Assembly: GCA_038530925.1 (NCBI GenBank)
Contig: JBCBCG010000044.1
Coordinates: forward strand, 1-23,197
Direction: 5' to 3'
Length of the DNA stretch: 23,197 nt
Origin: JALEGB01 sp038530925
GTDB taxonomy: Bacteria > Pseudomonadota > Alphaproteobacteria > Rhodobacterales > Rhodobacteraceae
Below, one piece after another: positions 1 to 6,774 of this stretch. The notes beneath the pieces were generated by a model. It saw only the letters and a program-made list of their open reading frames with translations. It had not been told where the DNA came from and did no database searches. The translations under genes were made by a program, and so were the position numbers. Position 1 is the stretch's first letter, and every line of letters starts with the position of its first letter.

Positions 1-150
1 GGTCATGATGAGCATACCCATGTGCGCGGCAACAGCTATCGCGCGGAGCTGATCATCGCGCCGGCCGCCGGCGCGTGGAAGATCACCGGCTTCGAGCTGC
101 GCGAGGTCGATCGCACGAACGCCGGTGAAATCCGGGACGCCGAGACATGA
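1..150 (+). CDS. C-terminal end of an unrecognised His-containing protein (partial)
   Basis: Frame 1 is open from the window edge to a TGA at 148-150, giving the last 49 residues of a protein that starts upstream. The fragment contains a histidine cluster (GHDEHTHVRGN) followed by a beta-strand-like stretch with the motif AGAWKITGFEL. The stop codon overlaps the start of the ABC ATPase gene (ATGA at 147-150), so the two are probably translationally coupled and in one operon. The His cluster and the metal-related genes downstream suggest a periplasmic or membrane protein linked to metal uptake. That is inference, because the family cannot be named from the fragment. Confidence 0.6.
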   Translation, partial: GHDEHTHVRGNSYRAELIIAPAAGAWKITGFELREVDRTNAGEIRDAET

Positions 151-815
151 GCGTTTCGCTTCGCGGCGTGCGCTTTTCTTATCCTCGCGGCTTCGCGCTC
201 GACGCGTTGGACTTTACGCTCGGCGACAGAGAGCGCGTTGCGCTTGTCGGGCCGAGCGGATCGGGCAAGACGACGGTGCTCAACCTGATCTCGGGGCTGT
301 TGCAGCCCGACGCGGGCAGCGTCCGCGTTGCCGAAACGGAGCTGTCCGCGCTTTCGGACGCGCAGCGCCGCGGCTGGCGCGCCCAGAACATCGGGTTCAT
401 CTTTCAGGATTTCGCGCTGCTTGATTATCTGACCGCGCGCGAGAACATCCTCTATCCCTACCGGATCGCCGCCGAGCTGAGGCTGGACGCCGCCGCCCGC
501 GCGCGCGCCGACGCTCTGGCTCAGGCCTGCTGTCTCGGCGACAAGCTCGGCCAGCGGCCCGGCGCCCTCAGCCAAGGCGAGCAGCAACGCGTCGCGATCT
601 GCCGCGCTTTGGTGACGGAGCCGAAGCTCCTTTTGGCCGATGAGGCGACCGGCAATCTCGACCCGGCCAACAAGACGCTGATCCTTGATCTCTTGTTCGA
701 GCGCGCCGCCGCGGCCGGCGCGGCGCTTCTCGCCGTCACGCATGATCACGAGTTGCTGCCGCGCTTTGACCGCGTGGTCGATTTCGCGGCGTTCCGCGCG
801 GATGCGGCGTCATGA
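147..815 (+). CDS. ABC transporter ATP-binding protein, MacB/LolD type
   Basis: This 222-residue single-domain ABC ATPase has Walker A GPSGSGKT at 35-42, the Q-loop glutamine at 87, a signature LSQGEQQR at 141-148, Walker B LLLADE at 161-166 and a switch histidine in AVTHDHELL near 198. Length and motifs match the MacB/LolD group, which pairs with FtsX-like permeases and uses ATP to drive conformational change across the membrane rather than classical channel import. The start overlaps the upstream stop by 4 bp and the end overlaps the permease start by 4 bp, so it is mid-operon. ATPase/FtsX pairs beside metal-binding periplasmic proteins are known in zinc-responsive loci of other proteobacteria. 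A metal role here is inferred from the neighbours, not from the ATPase itself. Confidence 0.9.
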   Translation: MSVSLRGVRFSYPRGFALDALDFTLGDRERVALVGPSGSGKTTVLNLISGLLQPDAGSVRVAETELSALSDAQRRGWRAQNIGFIFQDFALLDYLTARENILYPYRIAAELRLDAAARARADALAQACCLGDKLGQRPGALSQGEQQRVAICRALVTEPKLLLADEATGNLDPANKTLILDLLFERAAAAGAALLAVTHDHELLPRFDRVVDFAAFRADAAS

Positions 816-2032
816 GAGCGCTGGCGAACGCCTTTTTCCTGGCCGCGGCGTATCTGCGCTATCATTCGGGGCGCAGCCTTGTGCTGGTGCTCGTGGCGGC
901 GCTGATCCTTTTTGTGCCGTTCGCGGCGCAGATCTTGTTGACCGGCGCGGAGACGCGCCTCACCGCGCGCGCGGACGCGACGCCGCTCTTGCTCGGCCGC
1001 CGCGGCAGCGCGCTCGATCTGACCATGGCGGCGCTCTACTTCGCCGACGAGCGGCCGCAGCCCGTGCCCATGAGCGAGGTGGAGACGATCTGGGAGAGCG
1101 GGCTCGGCGCGCCCATCCCTCTGCACGCCGCCTTTGAGACCAACGGCTTCCGCATCGTCGGCACGTCGCTCGACTATTTCGAGTTTCGCGGATCGACGCT
1201 GAGCGAGGGCCGTATGCTGGCGGTGCTCGGCGAGGCGGTGATCGGCGCCGACGTCGCCGAGGCGCTCGACAAGAGCGTCGGCGATACGGTGATCTCCTCG
1301 CCGGAGAACCTGTTCGATCTCGACGGCGTCTATCCGCTGGAGATGGCGATCGTCGGCGTTTTGGCCAAGACCAACACGCCCGACGACGCGGCGGTGTTCG
1401 TCGACATCAAAACCGCCTGGGTGATCTCGGGCATCGGCCACGGCCATGAGGACGTCGGGCCGGTCGCGGCGGCCGGCCGCGAAGAAGGCCGAGAAGAGAG
1501 CGAGCCAAGCGGCGCGGACGGGGCGGAGGTGGTCGCGCCCGCCGCGATCCGGCACTTTCAACGCATCACGCCCGAGACGATCGACAGCTTCCATTTCCAC
1601 GGCGACAGCGGATCCTATCCCGCCACCGCCGTCATCGTCGCGCCATACGATAAGCGGTCCGAGACGATCCTGCTCGGGCGCTACCTCGATCCTGACCTCA
1701 GCGTGCAGATGGTGCGGCCGCCCGAGGTGATGCAGCGCTTGGTCGAGCGGATTTTCAGGATCAAAGCGCTGCTCGACGCGGTGACGCTGATCGTCGGCGC
1801 CGCCGCGTTCGCCGCGCTTGGCTTGGCGACGTTCCTCTCCTGGCGCCTGCGCGCCCGCGAAGTCCAAACGGCGGTGAAGATCGGCGCGCGCCCGTGGATG
1901 ATCGCCACATTGTTCAGCGCGGAGACGGTCTTAGTTATAGCTGCAGCGGGGATAGCGGCGACCGGCGGCGTTTTGGTGGTTGCGTCTCACGCCGACGCGT
2001 GGGTGGACGGCTTGCTCGCGCTTGGCGCTTAG
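812..2032 (+). CDS. FtsX/MacB-like ABC transporter permease
   Basis: This 406-residue membrane protein is the likely partner of the preceding ATPase, with which it overlaps by 4 bp. One transmembrane segment is visible near residues 22-45. A long periplasmic domain follows, then two transmembrane segments near 319-342 and 358-382 flanking a basic cytoplasmic loop (RLRAREVQTAVKIGARP). That layout is typical of the FtsX core. MacB-type permeases usually have a fourth segment and a cytoplasmic tail. This protein ends about 20 residues after the third, with no sign of a frameshift before the next gene's ribosome binding site. The periplasmic domain contains GHGHED followed by a low-complexity Glu/Arg/Gly stretch near residues 210-235, which could contact metal (inference). 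Confidence 0.85.
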   Translation: MRALANAFFLAAAYLRYHSGRSLVLVLVAALILFVPFAAQILLTGAETRLTARADATPLLLGRRGSALDLTMAALYFADERPQPVPMSEVETIWESGLGAPIPLHAAFETNGFRIVGTSLDYFEFRGSTLSEGRMLAVLGEAVIGADVAEALDKSVGDTVISSPENLFDLDGVYPLEMAIVGVLAKTNTPDDAAVFVDIKTAWVISGIGHGHEDVGPVAAAGREEGREESEPSGADGAEVVAPAAIRHFQRITPETIDSFHFHGDSGSYPATAVIVAPYDKRSETILLGRYLDPDLSVQMVRPPEVMQRLVERIFRIKALLDAVTLIVGAAAFAALGLATFLSWRLRAREVQTAVKIGARPWMIATLFSAETVLVIAAAGIAATGGVLVVASHADAWVDGLLALGA

Positions 2033-2057
2033 ACGGCGCGCATCTTGGGGGAAAGCG

Positions 2058-2831
2058 ATGAACATGAAGGCGGTTTTCGTTGCGATGGCGCTCAGCGTCG
2101 GCATCGCGCCGGCGGCTCAGGCGCATTACGGCATGATCATTCCGAACGACCCGATGATCGCGCAGGAGGACGGCCGCAGCGTCTCTCTGTCGATCTCCTT
2201 CTCGCATCCTTTCGAGGGGGAGGGCATGACGCTGGAGACGCCGGCGTCCTTCACCGTCACGCATGAGGGCGAGACCACGGATCTCCTCGGCGCGCTGCAG
2301 AATGCGAGCTTGATGGCTTCGCCGGGCTTTACGCTGGAGCACGCGCTTGAGCGGCCGGGAACCTACGTCTTCCAAATGACGCCGCAACCTTATTGGGAGC
2401 CGGCGGAGGACGCGTTCATCATCCATTACACCAAGACCTACGTCACCGCCTTCGGCGATGATGAGGGATGGGACGCCGAACTCGGCCTCAAGACCGAAAT
2501 CGTGCCGCTCTCGAAGCCTTTCGGCCTCTGGGCTGGGAACGTCTTTCAGGGCGTTGTGAAGATCGACGGCGCGCCGGCGCCCTACGCCGAAGTCGAGGTC
2601 GAGTTCTTCAACGAGGGCGCGGGCGCGACCGCTCCGGATGAGCTGATGATCACGCAGACGGTCAAGGCGGATCAGAACGGCGTCTTCACCTACGCCGCGC
2701 CGTCGGCGGGCTGGTGGGGCTTCGCCGCGCTGAGCACGGCCGAGGAGACGATGGCGCATGAAGGCGTTGAGAAAGCGGTCGAACTCGGCGCGGTGCTCTG
2801 GGTCCGCTTTGAGGAGTGGACTGGCCGATGA
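2058..2831 (+). CDS. DUF4198 periplasmic protein, NikK-like metal uptake component
   Basis: This 257-residue protein begins at the ATG at 2058, behind a clear GGGGGAAAG ribosome binding site; an upstream in-frame ATG at 1980 lies inside the permease gene and would hide the signal peptide. Residues 1-22 form a signal peptide ending AQA, so the mature protein would start with His23 (HYGMIIPNDPMI). The rest is a beta-rich domain resembling DUF4198, the family of NikK, an accessory periplasmic protein of nickel/cobalt ECF transporters. A conserved-looking segment lies near residues 155-185, at FGLWAGNVFQGVVKIDGAP. It overlaps the NikL-like gene by 4 bp. The metal (Ni, Co or Zn) cannot be decided from sequence. 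NikM, NikN and NikO are absent nearby. Confidence 0.75.
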   Translation: MNMKAVFVAMALSVGIAPAAQAHYGMIIPNDPMIAQEDGRSVSLSISFSHPFEGEGMTLETPASFTVTHEGETTDLLGALQNASLMASPGFTLEHALERPGTYVFQMTPQPYWEPAEDAFIIHYTKTYVTAFGDDEGWDAELGLKTEIVPLSKPFGLWAGNVFQGVVKIDGAPAPYAEVEVEFFNEGAGATAPDELMITQTVKADQNGVFTYAAPSAGWWGFAALSTAEETMAHEGVEKAVELGAVLWVRFEEWTGR

Positions 2832-3181
2832 TCGCCCGCCGCGCCGCCGCTCTGCTGGCTTACGCGCTGTTGGCGTTCGGCCTCGCCGCGCCCGCGCATG
2901 CGCATAAGCTCAACGTCTTCGCGGCCGTCGAGGGCGCGGAAGTGGCGGTCGAGGCGAAGTTCTCCAATGGCAAGCGCCCGGTTCGGGGCGTCGTCATGGT
3001 CAAGGGCGACGGCGACGCGCCGCTTTTGACCATGCCGCTCGGGCCTGATGGCGCGGCGCGCTTCGCGCTCGACAGCGTCGATCACGCCAGCGGCTTGACG
3101 ATCGAAGTTGAGACCGGCGAGGCGCATCGCGATTACTGGATCCTGACGCCCGAAGACATCGCCCGCGGACGCGGCGAATAG
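2828..3181 (+). CDS. Small periplasmic NikL-like protein
   Basis: This 117-residue protein starts at the ATG at 2828, overlapping the upstream stop (ATGA). Residues 1-25 are a signal peptide ending AHA, so the mature chain would begin His26-Lys-Leu-Asn-Val-Phe. The mature part follows the pattern of NikL proteins: HKLNVF at the N-terminus, an EVAVEAKFSNGKRP segment, and a short beta sandwich ending GEAHRDYWIL. NikL is an additional periplasmic component of nickel ECF transporters, and the pairing with a DUF4198 gene supports the assignment. Membrane-anchored NikL proteins have a C-terminal transmembrane helix, and none is visible here. It may cooperate with the FtsX-type ABC pair or with the ZnuA-like protein (inference). 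Confidence 0.7.
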   Translation: MIARRAAALLAYALLAFGLAAPAHAHKLNVFAAVEGAEVAVEAKFSNGKRPVRGVVMVKGDGDAPLLTMPLGPDGAARFALDSVDHASGLTIEVETGEAHRDYWILTPEDIARGRGE

Positions 3182-3191
3182 GGAGGCGCTG

Positions 3192-4106
3192 ATGCTGTCA
3201 TCTCGCCGCGCGTTTTGCGCCGCCTGCGCCGCGGCCGCGGCGCTGTCCGGCGTCCGACCGGTCGCGGCGGCTGAGAAGCCGCGCATCGTCGCCGTCACCT
3301 ATGCGCTCGCCTATTTCGCCGAGCGCTTAGCCGGCGACGCCGCAGAGGTGGCGTTTCCTGTGCCGGCGGGGCGCGATCCCGCGCTTTGGCGGCCGCAGAT
3401 CTCCGATATCAGCGCGATCCAGTCGGCGGATTTGATCTTGCTGAACGGCGCGGGCTTCGCGGGGTGGACCACCAAAGCGAGCTTGCCGCGGGGGCGCCTG
3501 GTGGACACCTCGCGGGCGTTCGCCGATCGCTACATCAAGACCAAGTCGATCACGCACAGCCATGGCGCGGATGGCGAGCACACCCATGAGGGCGTGGCGG
3601 CCTTCACCTGGCTCGATCAGACGCTGGCGGCGCAGCAGGCTGAAGCCGTAGCGGCCGGGCTGAACCGGGCGAAGATCGGCGCGCCTGAGGCGATCGACGC
3701 CGCGCTCCAGCGCCTGAAGGCGACGCTCGCCGCGCTCGACGCCGAGGCGGGCGCGCTGGCCGCGGCGGCGAGCGGCGCGGCGGCGATCGCGACGCATCCG
3801 CGCTACCAGTATTTCGCGCGCGCTTATGGGCTGGAGATCGCCTCGCTGGACTGGGAGGCCGGCGCCGCGCCAAGCGCCGCGCAGCTTCAGGCGCTGTCGG
3901 CGTTGATCGCCGCGACCGGCGCACGCGTGCTGATCTGGGAAGCCGCGCCGCCAGCCGCCGCGCGCGAGGCCGTGCGCGCGCTTGGCGTGCGAGACGCCGT
4001 GTTTCCAACTCTCGCCGCAGCGCCCGCCTCTGGCGACTATGAGACGACGCTCAGGAACGCCGTCGCTGAGCTGCGCGCGGCGTTTGACCGCGCGAAGGCG
4101 GGCTAA
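3192..4106 (+). CDS. Divergent ZnuA-like metal-binding periplasmic protein
   Basis: This 304-residue protein lies 10 bp after the NikL-like gene with a GGGAGGC ribosome binding site. It has an N-terminal signal peptide (about 1-27) and the layout of cluster A-I metal-binding proteins such as ZnuA. These features include the PAGRDPALWRPQISDI region (57-72), the segment ISAIQSADLILLNG, a His-rich loop HSHGADGEHTH (122-132), FTWLD (138-142), THPRYQYFARAYGLE (201-215) and LIWEAAP. In ZnuA the first ligand lies in DPHxW and the second in HxWLD. Here these positions are Ala64 and Phe138, while the third, His202, is kept. No ZnuB or ZnuC gene is adjacent. It probably binds metal differently or acts as an accessory chaperone (inference). 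Confidence 0.8.
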   Translation: MLSSRRAFCAACAAAAALSGVRPVAAAEKPRIVAVTYALAYFAERLAGDAAEVAFPVPAGRDPALWRPQISDISAIQSADLILLNGAGFAGWTTKASLPRGRLVDTSRAFADRYIKTKSITHSHGADGEHTHEGVAAFTWLDQTLAAQQAEAVAAGLNRAKIGAPEAIDAALQRLKATLAALDAEAGALAAAASGAAAIATHPRYQYFARAYGLEIASLDWEAGAAPSAAQLQALSALIAATGARVLIWEAAPPAAAREAVRALGVRDAVFPTLAAAPASGDYETTLRNAVAELRAAFDRAKAG

Positions 4107-4310
4107 AGCGCTCTGCGCGCCCTTAAGCGCCGCGCTGGGCGGGGGTCATCCCTCGCAAGCGCGGGCGCGTCTGGTTGAGATGCGGCCGACGCCGCGTGAG
4201 CCGGCGCGATGACGCAGAGGCCAAACCCTTCGATGAACCGCCCCATATTGGCGTTTCTTCCGATCGGCGCGGTGGGCTTGATCGCGCCACGGGGCTGCGC
4301 TTCGGCGCAA

Positions 4311-4340
4311 TCGCTCCGCGTCGCTCCGTGTCGCTCTCGG
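4311..4340. repeat. Three imperfect 10-bp tandem units
   Basis: Units TCGCTCCGCG, TCGCTCCGTG and TCGCTCTCGG follow one another without gaps. They lie in the 258-bp gap (4107-4364) between the ZnuA-like gene and the 3' end of the dehydrogenase gene. No gene with a credible ribosome binding site was seen in this gap. The repeat may be simple local slippage, and no function is visible. Confidence 0.5.
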
Positions 4341-4364
4341 CGTTTCCCGCATGGCGGCGATCCC

Positions 4365-5237
4365 TCAGCGGTTTCGCGAGCTCTGATCAAGCCCGCGCGC
4401 CTTCAAGAACGCGGCGCGTCCTCTCTCGCCGCGGCGGGTCATCCACGGCGCGAGCCGCATCACCCAAGCGGGCCGGCTCGTCGCCAGCCTGAGCAGGAGC
4501 CAGTCGCTCGCTGGCGCGAAGTACTCAAGGCCCTTGCGCCGCCGCGCGGCGTCGATGACCTTCACCACATCGCTGATCGGCAGCGGCGGGCTGACGAAAT
4601 TGAGCGCGCTGCCGCCATGGAGCGCCTCATAACGCAGCATCGGCGTGTCGATGGCGTTGGGGTAGATGCAGGAGACGCGGACGCCGGCGTCCTTCAGCTC
4701 ATAGGCCAAGGCCAGCATAAAGCCGCGCAGGCCGAACTTGCTCGCAGCATAGGCCGCGCCGCCCGGCAAGGCGGCCAGAGCCGCGGCCGACAGCGTGGCG
4801 ATGAGATGCCCCGACCGTTGCGCGGACATCTTGCGGGCCAGCGCGTGGCTGACAAACGCGGCGGCGGTCAGATTGACGTCGATCTGCAGCGCGATCGCGC
4901 GCCGCTCGAGGTCGATCACATCGCCGGGGATGACGACGCCGGCGTTGACCAAAGCGAGATCGATCGCGTTCGTCGACGCTTCGAGGCGGGCGCACAGATC
5001 CTCCAACGCCTCGGCGTCCGACAAGTCCGTCAGATCGACGAGCTCCGCGCTCGTCTCCGCTGCGACCGCCTCGAGTTTTGGCGCATCGCGATCTGTCAGC
5101 CACAGCCGATAGCCGAGCGATGCGAAATGACGCGCGGTCTCCGCGCCGATCCCGCTCGCGGCGCCGGTGATGAACGCGAATGGTTTGTCATGCGAGCTCA
5201 CGCCGGCCGACGGCTCATGGGTTGGCTCCTTCAGCAT
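4365..5237 (-). CDS. Short-chain dehydrogenase/reductase (SDR)
   Basis: This 290-residue classical SDR uses NAD(P) to oxidise or reduce an unknown alcohol or ketone. Counting from the ATG at 5237, the cofactor motif TGAASGIG is at 24-31, an acidic Asp49 ends the second strand (LTDRD, favouring NAD), and NAG is at 98-100. The catalytic residues are Asn122, Ser150, Tyr163 and Lys167 (YAASK), all correctly spaced. The C-terminal ~70 residues carry a hydrophobic-basic stretch (SDWLLLRLATSRPAWVMRLAPW) that could touch the membrane. The start is uncertain. A GTG at 5297 would add 20 residues, and a GTG near 5201 would give an N-terminus of more usual SDR length. None has a strong ribosome binding site. 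The EF-hand gene lies upstream on the same strand with a 146-bp gap. Confidence 0.88.
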   Translation of the reverse strand: MLKEPTHEPSAGVSSHDKPFAFITGAASGIGAETARHFASLGYRLWLTDRDAPKLEAVAAETSAELVDLTDLSDAEALEDLCARLEASTNAIDLALVNAGVVIPGDVIDLERRAIALQIDVNLTAAAFVSHALARKMSAQRSGHLIATLSAAALAALPGGAAYAASKFGLRGFMLALAYELKDAGVRVSCIYPNAIDTPMLRYEALHGGSALNFVSPPLPISDVVKVIDAARRRKGLEYFAPASDWLLLRLATSRPAWVMRLAPWMTRRGERGRAAFLKARGLDQSSRNR

Positions 5238-5383
5238 TGCGATCGCCGGCTCGTCCGTAAAGCGCGCCGGCGCTTCCGCCGCGCCCCACTTGGCCACTCA
5301 AGGGCCGAACCGCCGGCTGCGCAAGGGCCCGGCGCTTTGGCGAGGGGCGAGGGCCGGCCCGCCGACGCGGCGACGCGGAGGGC

Positions 5384-5725
5384 TCAGTTGCGCGCTTGCG
5401 CGGCGAGCGCGCGCATTTCCTCAGGCGTCGCGAAGCCGTCCTGGTTCGCATCGACTCGGCTGAACGCCATGTCGTAGCGGCCGAAGCGCCGGACCATGTT
5501 TGCGCGGCCGATATCGTCATCGGCGTTCAGATCGATCAGCGTTTCGAACTCGCTCCGGTTCAGCGCGCCATCCGCGTTCGCATCGGCCTGCAGGAAGTTC
5601 TCGGCGGCGCGTTCTTTGGCGGCGCGTTCTTTGGCGGCGTTTGGCGGCGTTTGCGCCTGGGCGGCGGCGAACGGCAGGGCGGCGAGCGCGGCGGCGGCGA
5701 GGAGTGTGAAAGGCGAGTGTGTCAT
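5384..5725 (-). CDS. Secreted two-EF-hand calcium-binding protein
   Basis: This 113-residue protein is preceded by a good ribosome binding site (AAGGAG). Residues 1-24 are a signal peptide ending AQA. Two EF-hand loops are visible: DANADGALNRSEF, with Asp/Asn ligands and a terminal Glu, and DANQDGFATPEEM near the C-terminus. Both match the DxNxDGxxxxxE pattern, so calcium binding is likely. Between them is a region (DLNADDDIGRANMVRRF) that may be a degenerate third loop. A short linker contains a duplicated KERAA unit. Small periplasmic EF-hand proteins are common in alphaproteobacteria and mostly uncharacterised. The Gly-rich secreted protein gene lies 81 bp upstream on the same strand. Confidence 0.88.
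   Translation of the reverse strand: MTHSPFTLLAAAALAALPFAAAQAQTPPNAAKERAAKERAAENFLQADANADGALNRSEFETLIDLNADDDIGRANMVRRFGRYDMAFSRVDANQDGFATPEEMRALAAQARN
5603..5639. repeat. 15-bp tandem repeat inside the EF-hand gene
   Basis: The unit GGCGGCGCGTTCTTT occurs at 5603-5617 and 5618-5632, with a partial third copy at 5633-5639. It encodes the KERAA duplication in the linker after the signal peptide. The 15-bp period preserves the reading frame, so copy number could vary without breaking the gene. Confidence 0.75.
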
Positions 5726-5806
5726 GGGTCTTCTCCTTAGGGTTCGTCAGATCGATTAGGTGTTTCATCGCCGGAGCGGCGGGCGCGGCGCCGGGAGGGG
5801 CGAGCG

Positions 5807-6490
5807 TTATGGGCAGGCGACGGCGGCCCCGCTCGCGTCGATGCAGGAGACGCTGCGCGAGCCTCCGACGCCGCGCTCATAGGTTTTGTCCACCGTGGCG
5901 GACTGACCGTCGGAGCCGGTGTAGACGCCGCTGCGGTCGTAGACGCCGTCGTCAAGCGAGGCGGCGCCGCTATAGGAGCCCCGGGCGCCGGCGGCGTCGG
6001 TCGAGCGCTCGCCGCTCCAGGCGCCGTCCGCGCTGCGATCGAGCGAGCGGCGGCTGCTGAAGGCGCCGTCGTCGCCGCGATACTCCGCCCCGCGCCGCGC
6101 CGAGAACGAACCGTCTTCGCCCCACGCGGCGGCGCCGCCGCGGCAGCCGGCGCCGGCGGCGCCGTTCGCGCATCCGCCGCGCCGGGCGAGGCCGTTCCCT
6201 TGACCATCGACGGCGCCGCCGCCCCGCCGCGCGAAGCCTGAGCCTGAGCCTTCGCCGTTCGTCGCGCCGCCGCCGCGCCGGACGAAGCCGCCGCCTTCGC
6301 CAGCGGCGCCGAATCCGCCGCGGCGCGCCGCGCCGCCGTTGTCGCCTTTGAAGCCGCCGGCGCGGAAGGCCCCGCCCTGAGCGTCGGCGTCAGTGGCGCT
6401 GAAACCCATCGAGCCGATGGCGCAGGCGGCGGCGGCCAAAAGCGTGAGGCCCGAGCGAAAGCGGCGCTTGGCGTCAGTGGCGGCGTGCAT
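5807..6490 (-). CDS. Secreted Gly/Arg-rich repeat protein of unknown function
   Basis: This 227-residue protein starts at the ATG at 6490, with AAGGGAG about 8 bp upstream; an earlier in-frame start at 6553 lacks this. Residues 1-38 form a long signal peptide ending ADAQ. The mature part is low complexity and has two kinds of repeat. In the first half (about 40-115) a unit like GxGxGFxRRGGGA recurs four to five times (GGFVRRGGGA, SGFARRGGGA, NGLARRGG). In the second half (about 120-165) a unit like GxDGxFSxRR recurs three times. The C-terminus has a less repetitive segment (VYTGSDGQSATVDKTYERG) and ends in CIDASGAAVACP, with two cysteines that could form a disulfide. No family is recognised. 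Opposite, divergent genes encode a two-component system that may control it. Confidence 0.75.
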   Translation of the reverse strand: MHAATDAKRRFRSGLTLLAAAACAIGSMGFSATDADAQGGAFRAGGFKGDNGGAARRGGFGAAGEGGGFVRRGGGATNGEGSGSGFARRGGGAVDGQGNGLARRGGCANGAAGAGCRGGAAAWGEDGSFSARRGAEYRGDDGAFSSRRSLDRSADGAWSGERSTDAAGARGSYSGAASLDDGVYDRSGVYTGSDGQSATVDKTYERGVGGSRSVSCIDASGAAVACP

Positions 6491-6627
6491 GGAGGATGCT
6501 CCCTTCGATTGCGTTGGCCTTGCGGCCGGGATGGAGGACGTCGCCTCCGACAAGGAGCGTTTTGGCGCCCGCGCGTCGCCGCGAGATGTCGAGCGCGTTT
6601 CAAACCCGAGGGCGCGCCCGGAAAATT

Positions 6628-6642
6628 GTAACGGTTTGTTGC
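6628..6642. promoter_or_regulatory. Candidate OmpR-family direct-repeat site
   Basis: GTAAC at 6628-6632 and GTTGC at 6638-6642 are separated by 5 bp, a 10-bp period. They sit in an AT-richer island in the 284-bp gap (6491-6774) between the divergent Gly-rich protein gene and the response regulator gene. The E. coli CpxR box (GTAAA-N5-GTAAA) has the same geometry, typical of OmpR-family dimers. Autoregulation by the adjacent regulator is inferred. No other gene is seen in this gap. Confidence 0.4.
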
Positions 6643-6774
6643 AGCGCGCGGGCCGGTCGAAACATAGGGCGGCAATGTTTCGGCGGCATATCGGCGAGCG
6701 CCTTGGCGGACGCGCCGCTTTAAGAGCTGAGGCGTGGGGCGATGATGAGGCGGCGCGATGATGGGTGCTGAGCG

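Noticed and set aside
746..1867. Minus-strand open frame of 373 codons
   Set aside because: It is antisense to the FtsX-like permease and has no domain or ribosome binding site; the permease has membrane segments and ATGA coupling.
1980..2057. Upstream in-frame ATG for the NikK-like gene
   Set aside because: It lies inside the permease coding sequence, would bury the signal peptide, and has a weaker ribosome binding site than the ATG at 2058.
4141..4166. Degenerate REP-like element (GTCATCCCTCGCAAGCGCGGG)
   Set aside because: It resembles the common GTCATCCCCGCGAAAGCGGG repeat of alphaproteobacteria, but there are several mismatches and no second copy here, so it cannot be called.
4103..4390. 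Minus-strand open frame of 95 codons after the ZnuA-like gene
   Set aside because: It has no ribosome binding site, no recognisable sequence and overlaps the end of the dehydrogenase gene. The gap 4107-4364 is best left as non-coding.
4209..5477. Long plus-strand open frame of 422 codons
   Set aside because: It lies antisense to the dehydrogenase gene, has Arg-rich composition typical of high-GC antisense frames and has no recognisable domain. The minus-strand SDR has complete catalytic motifs.
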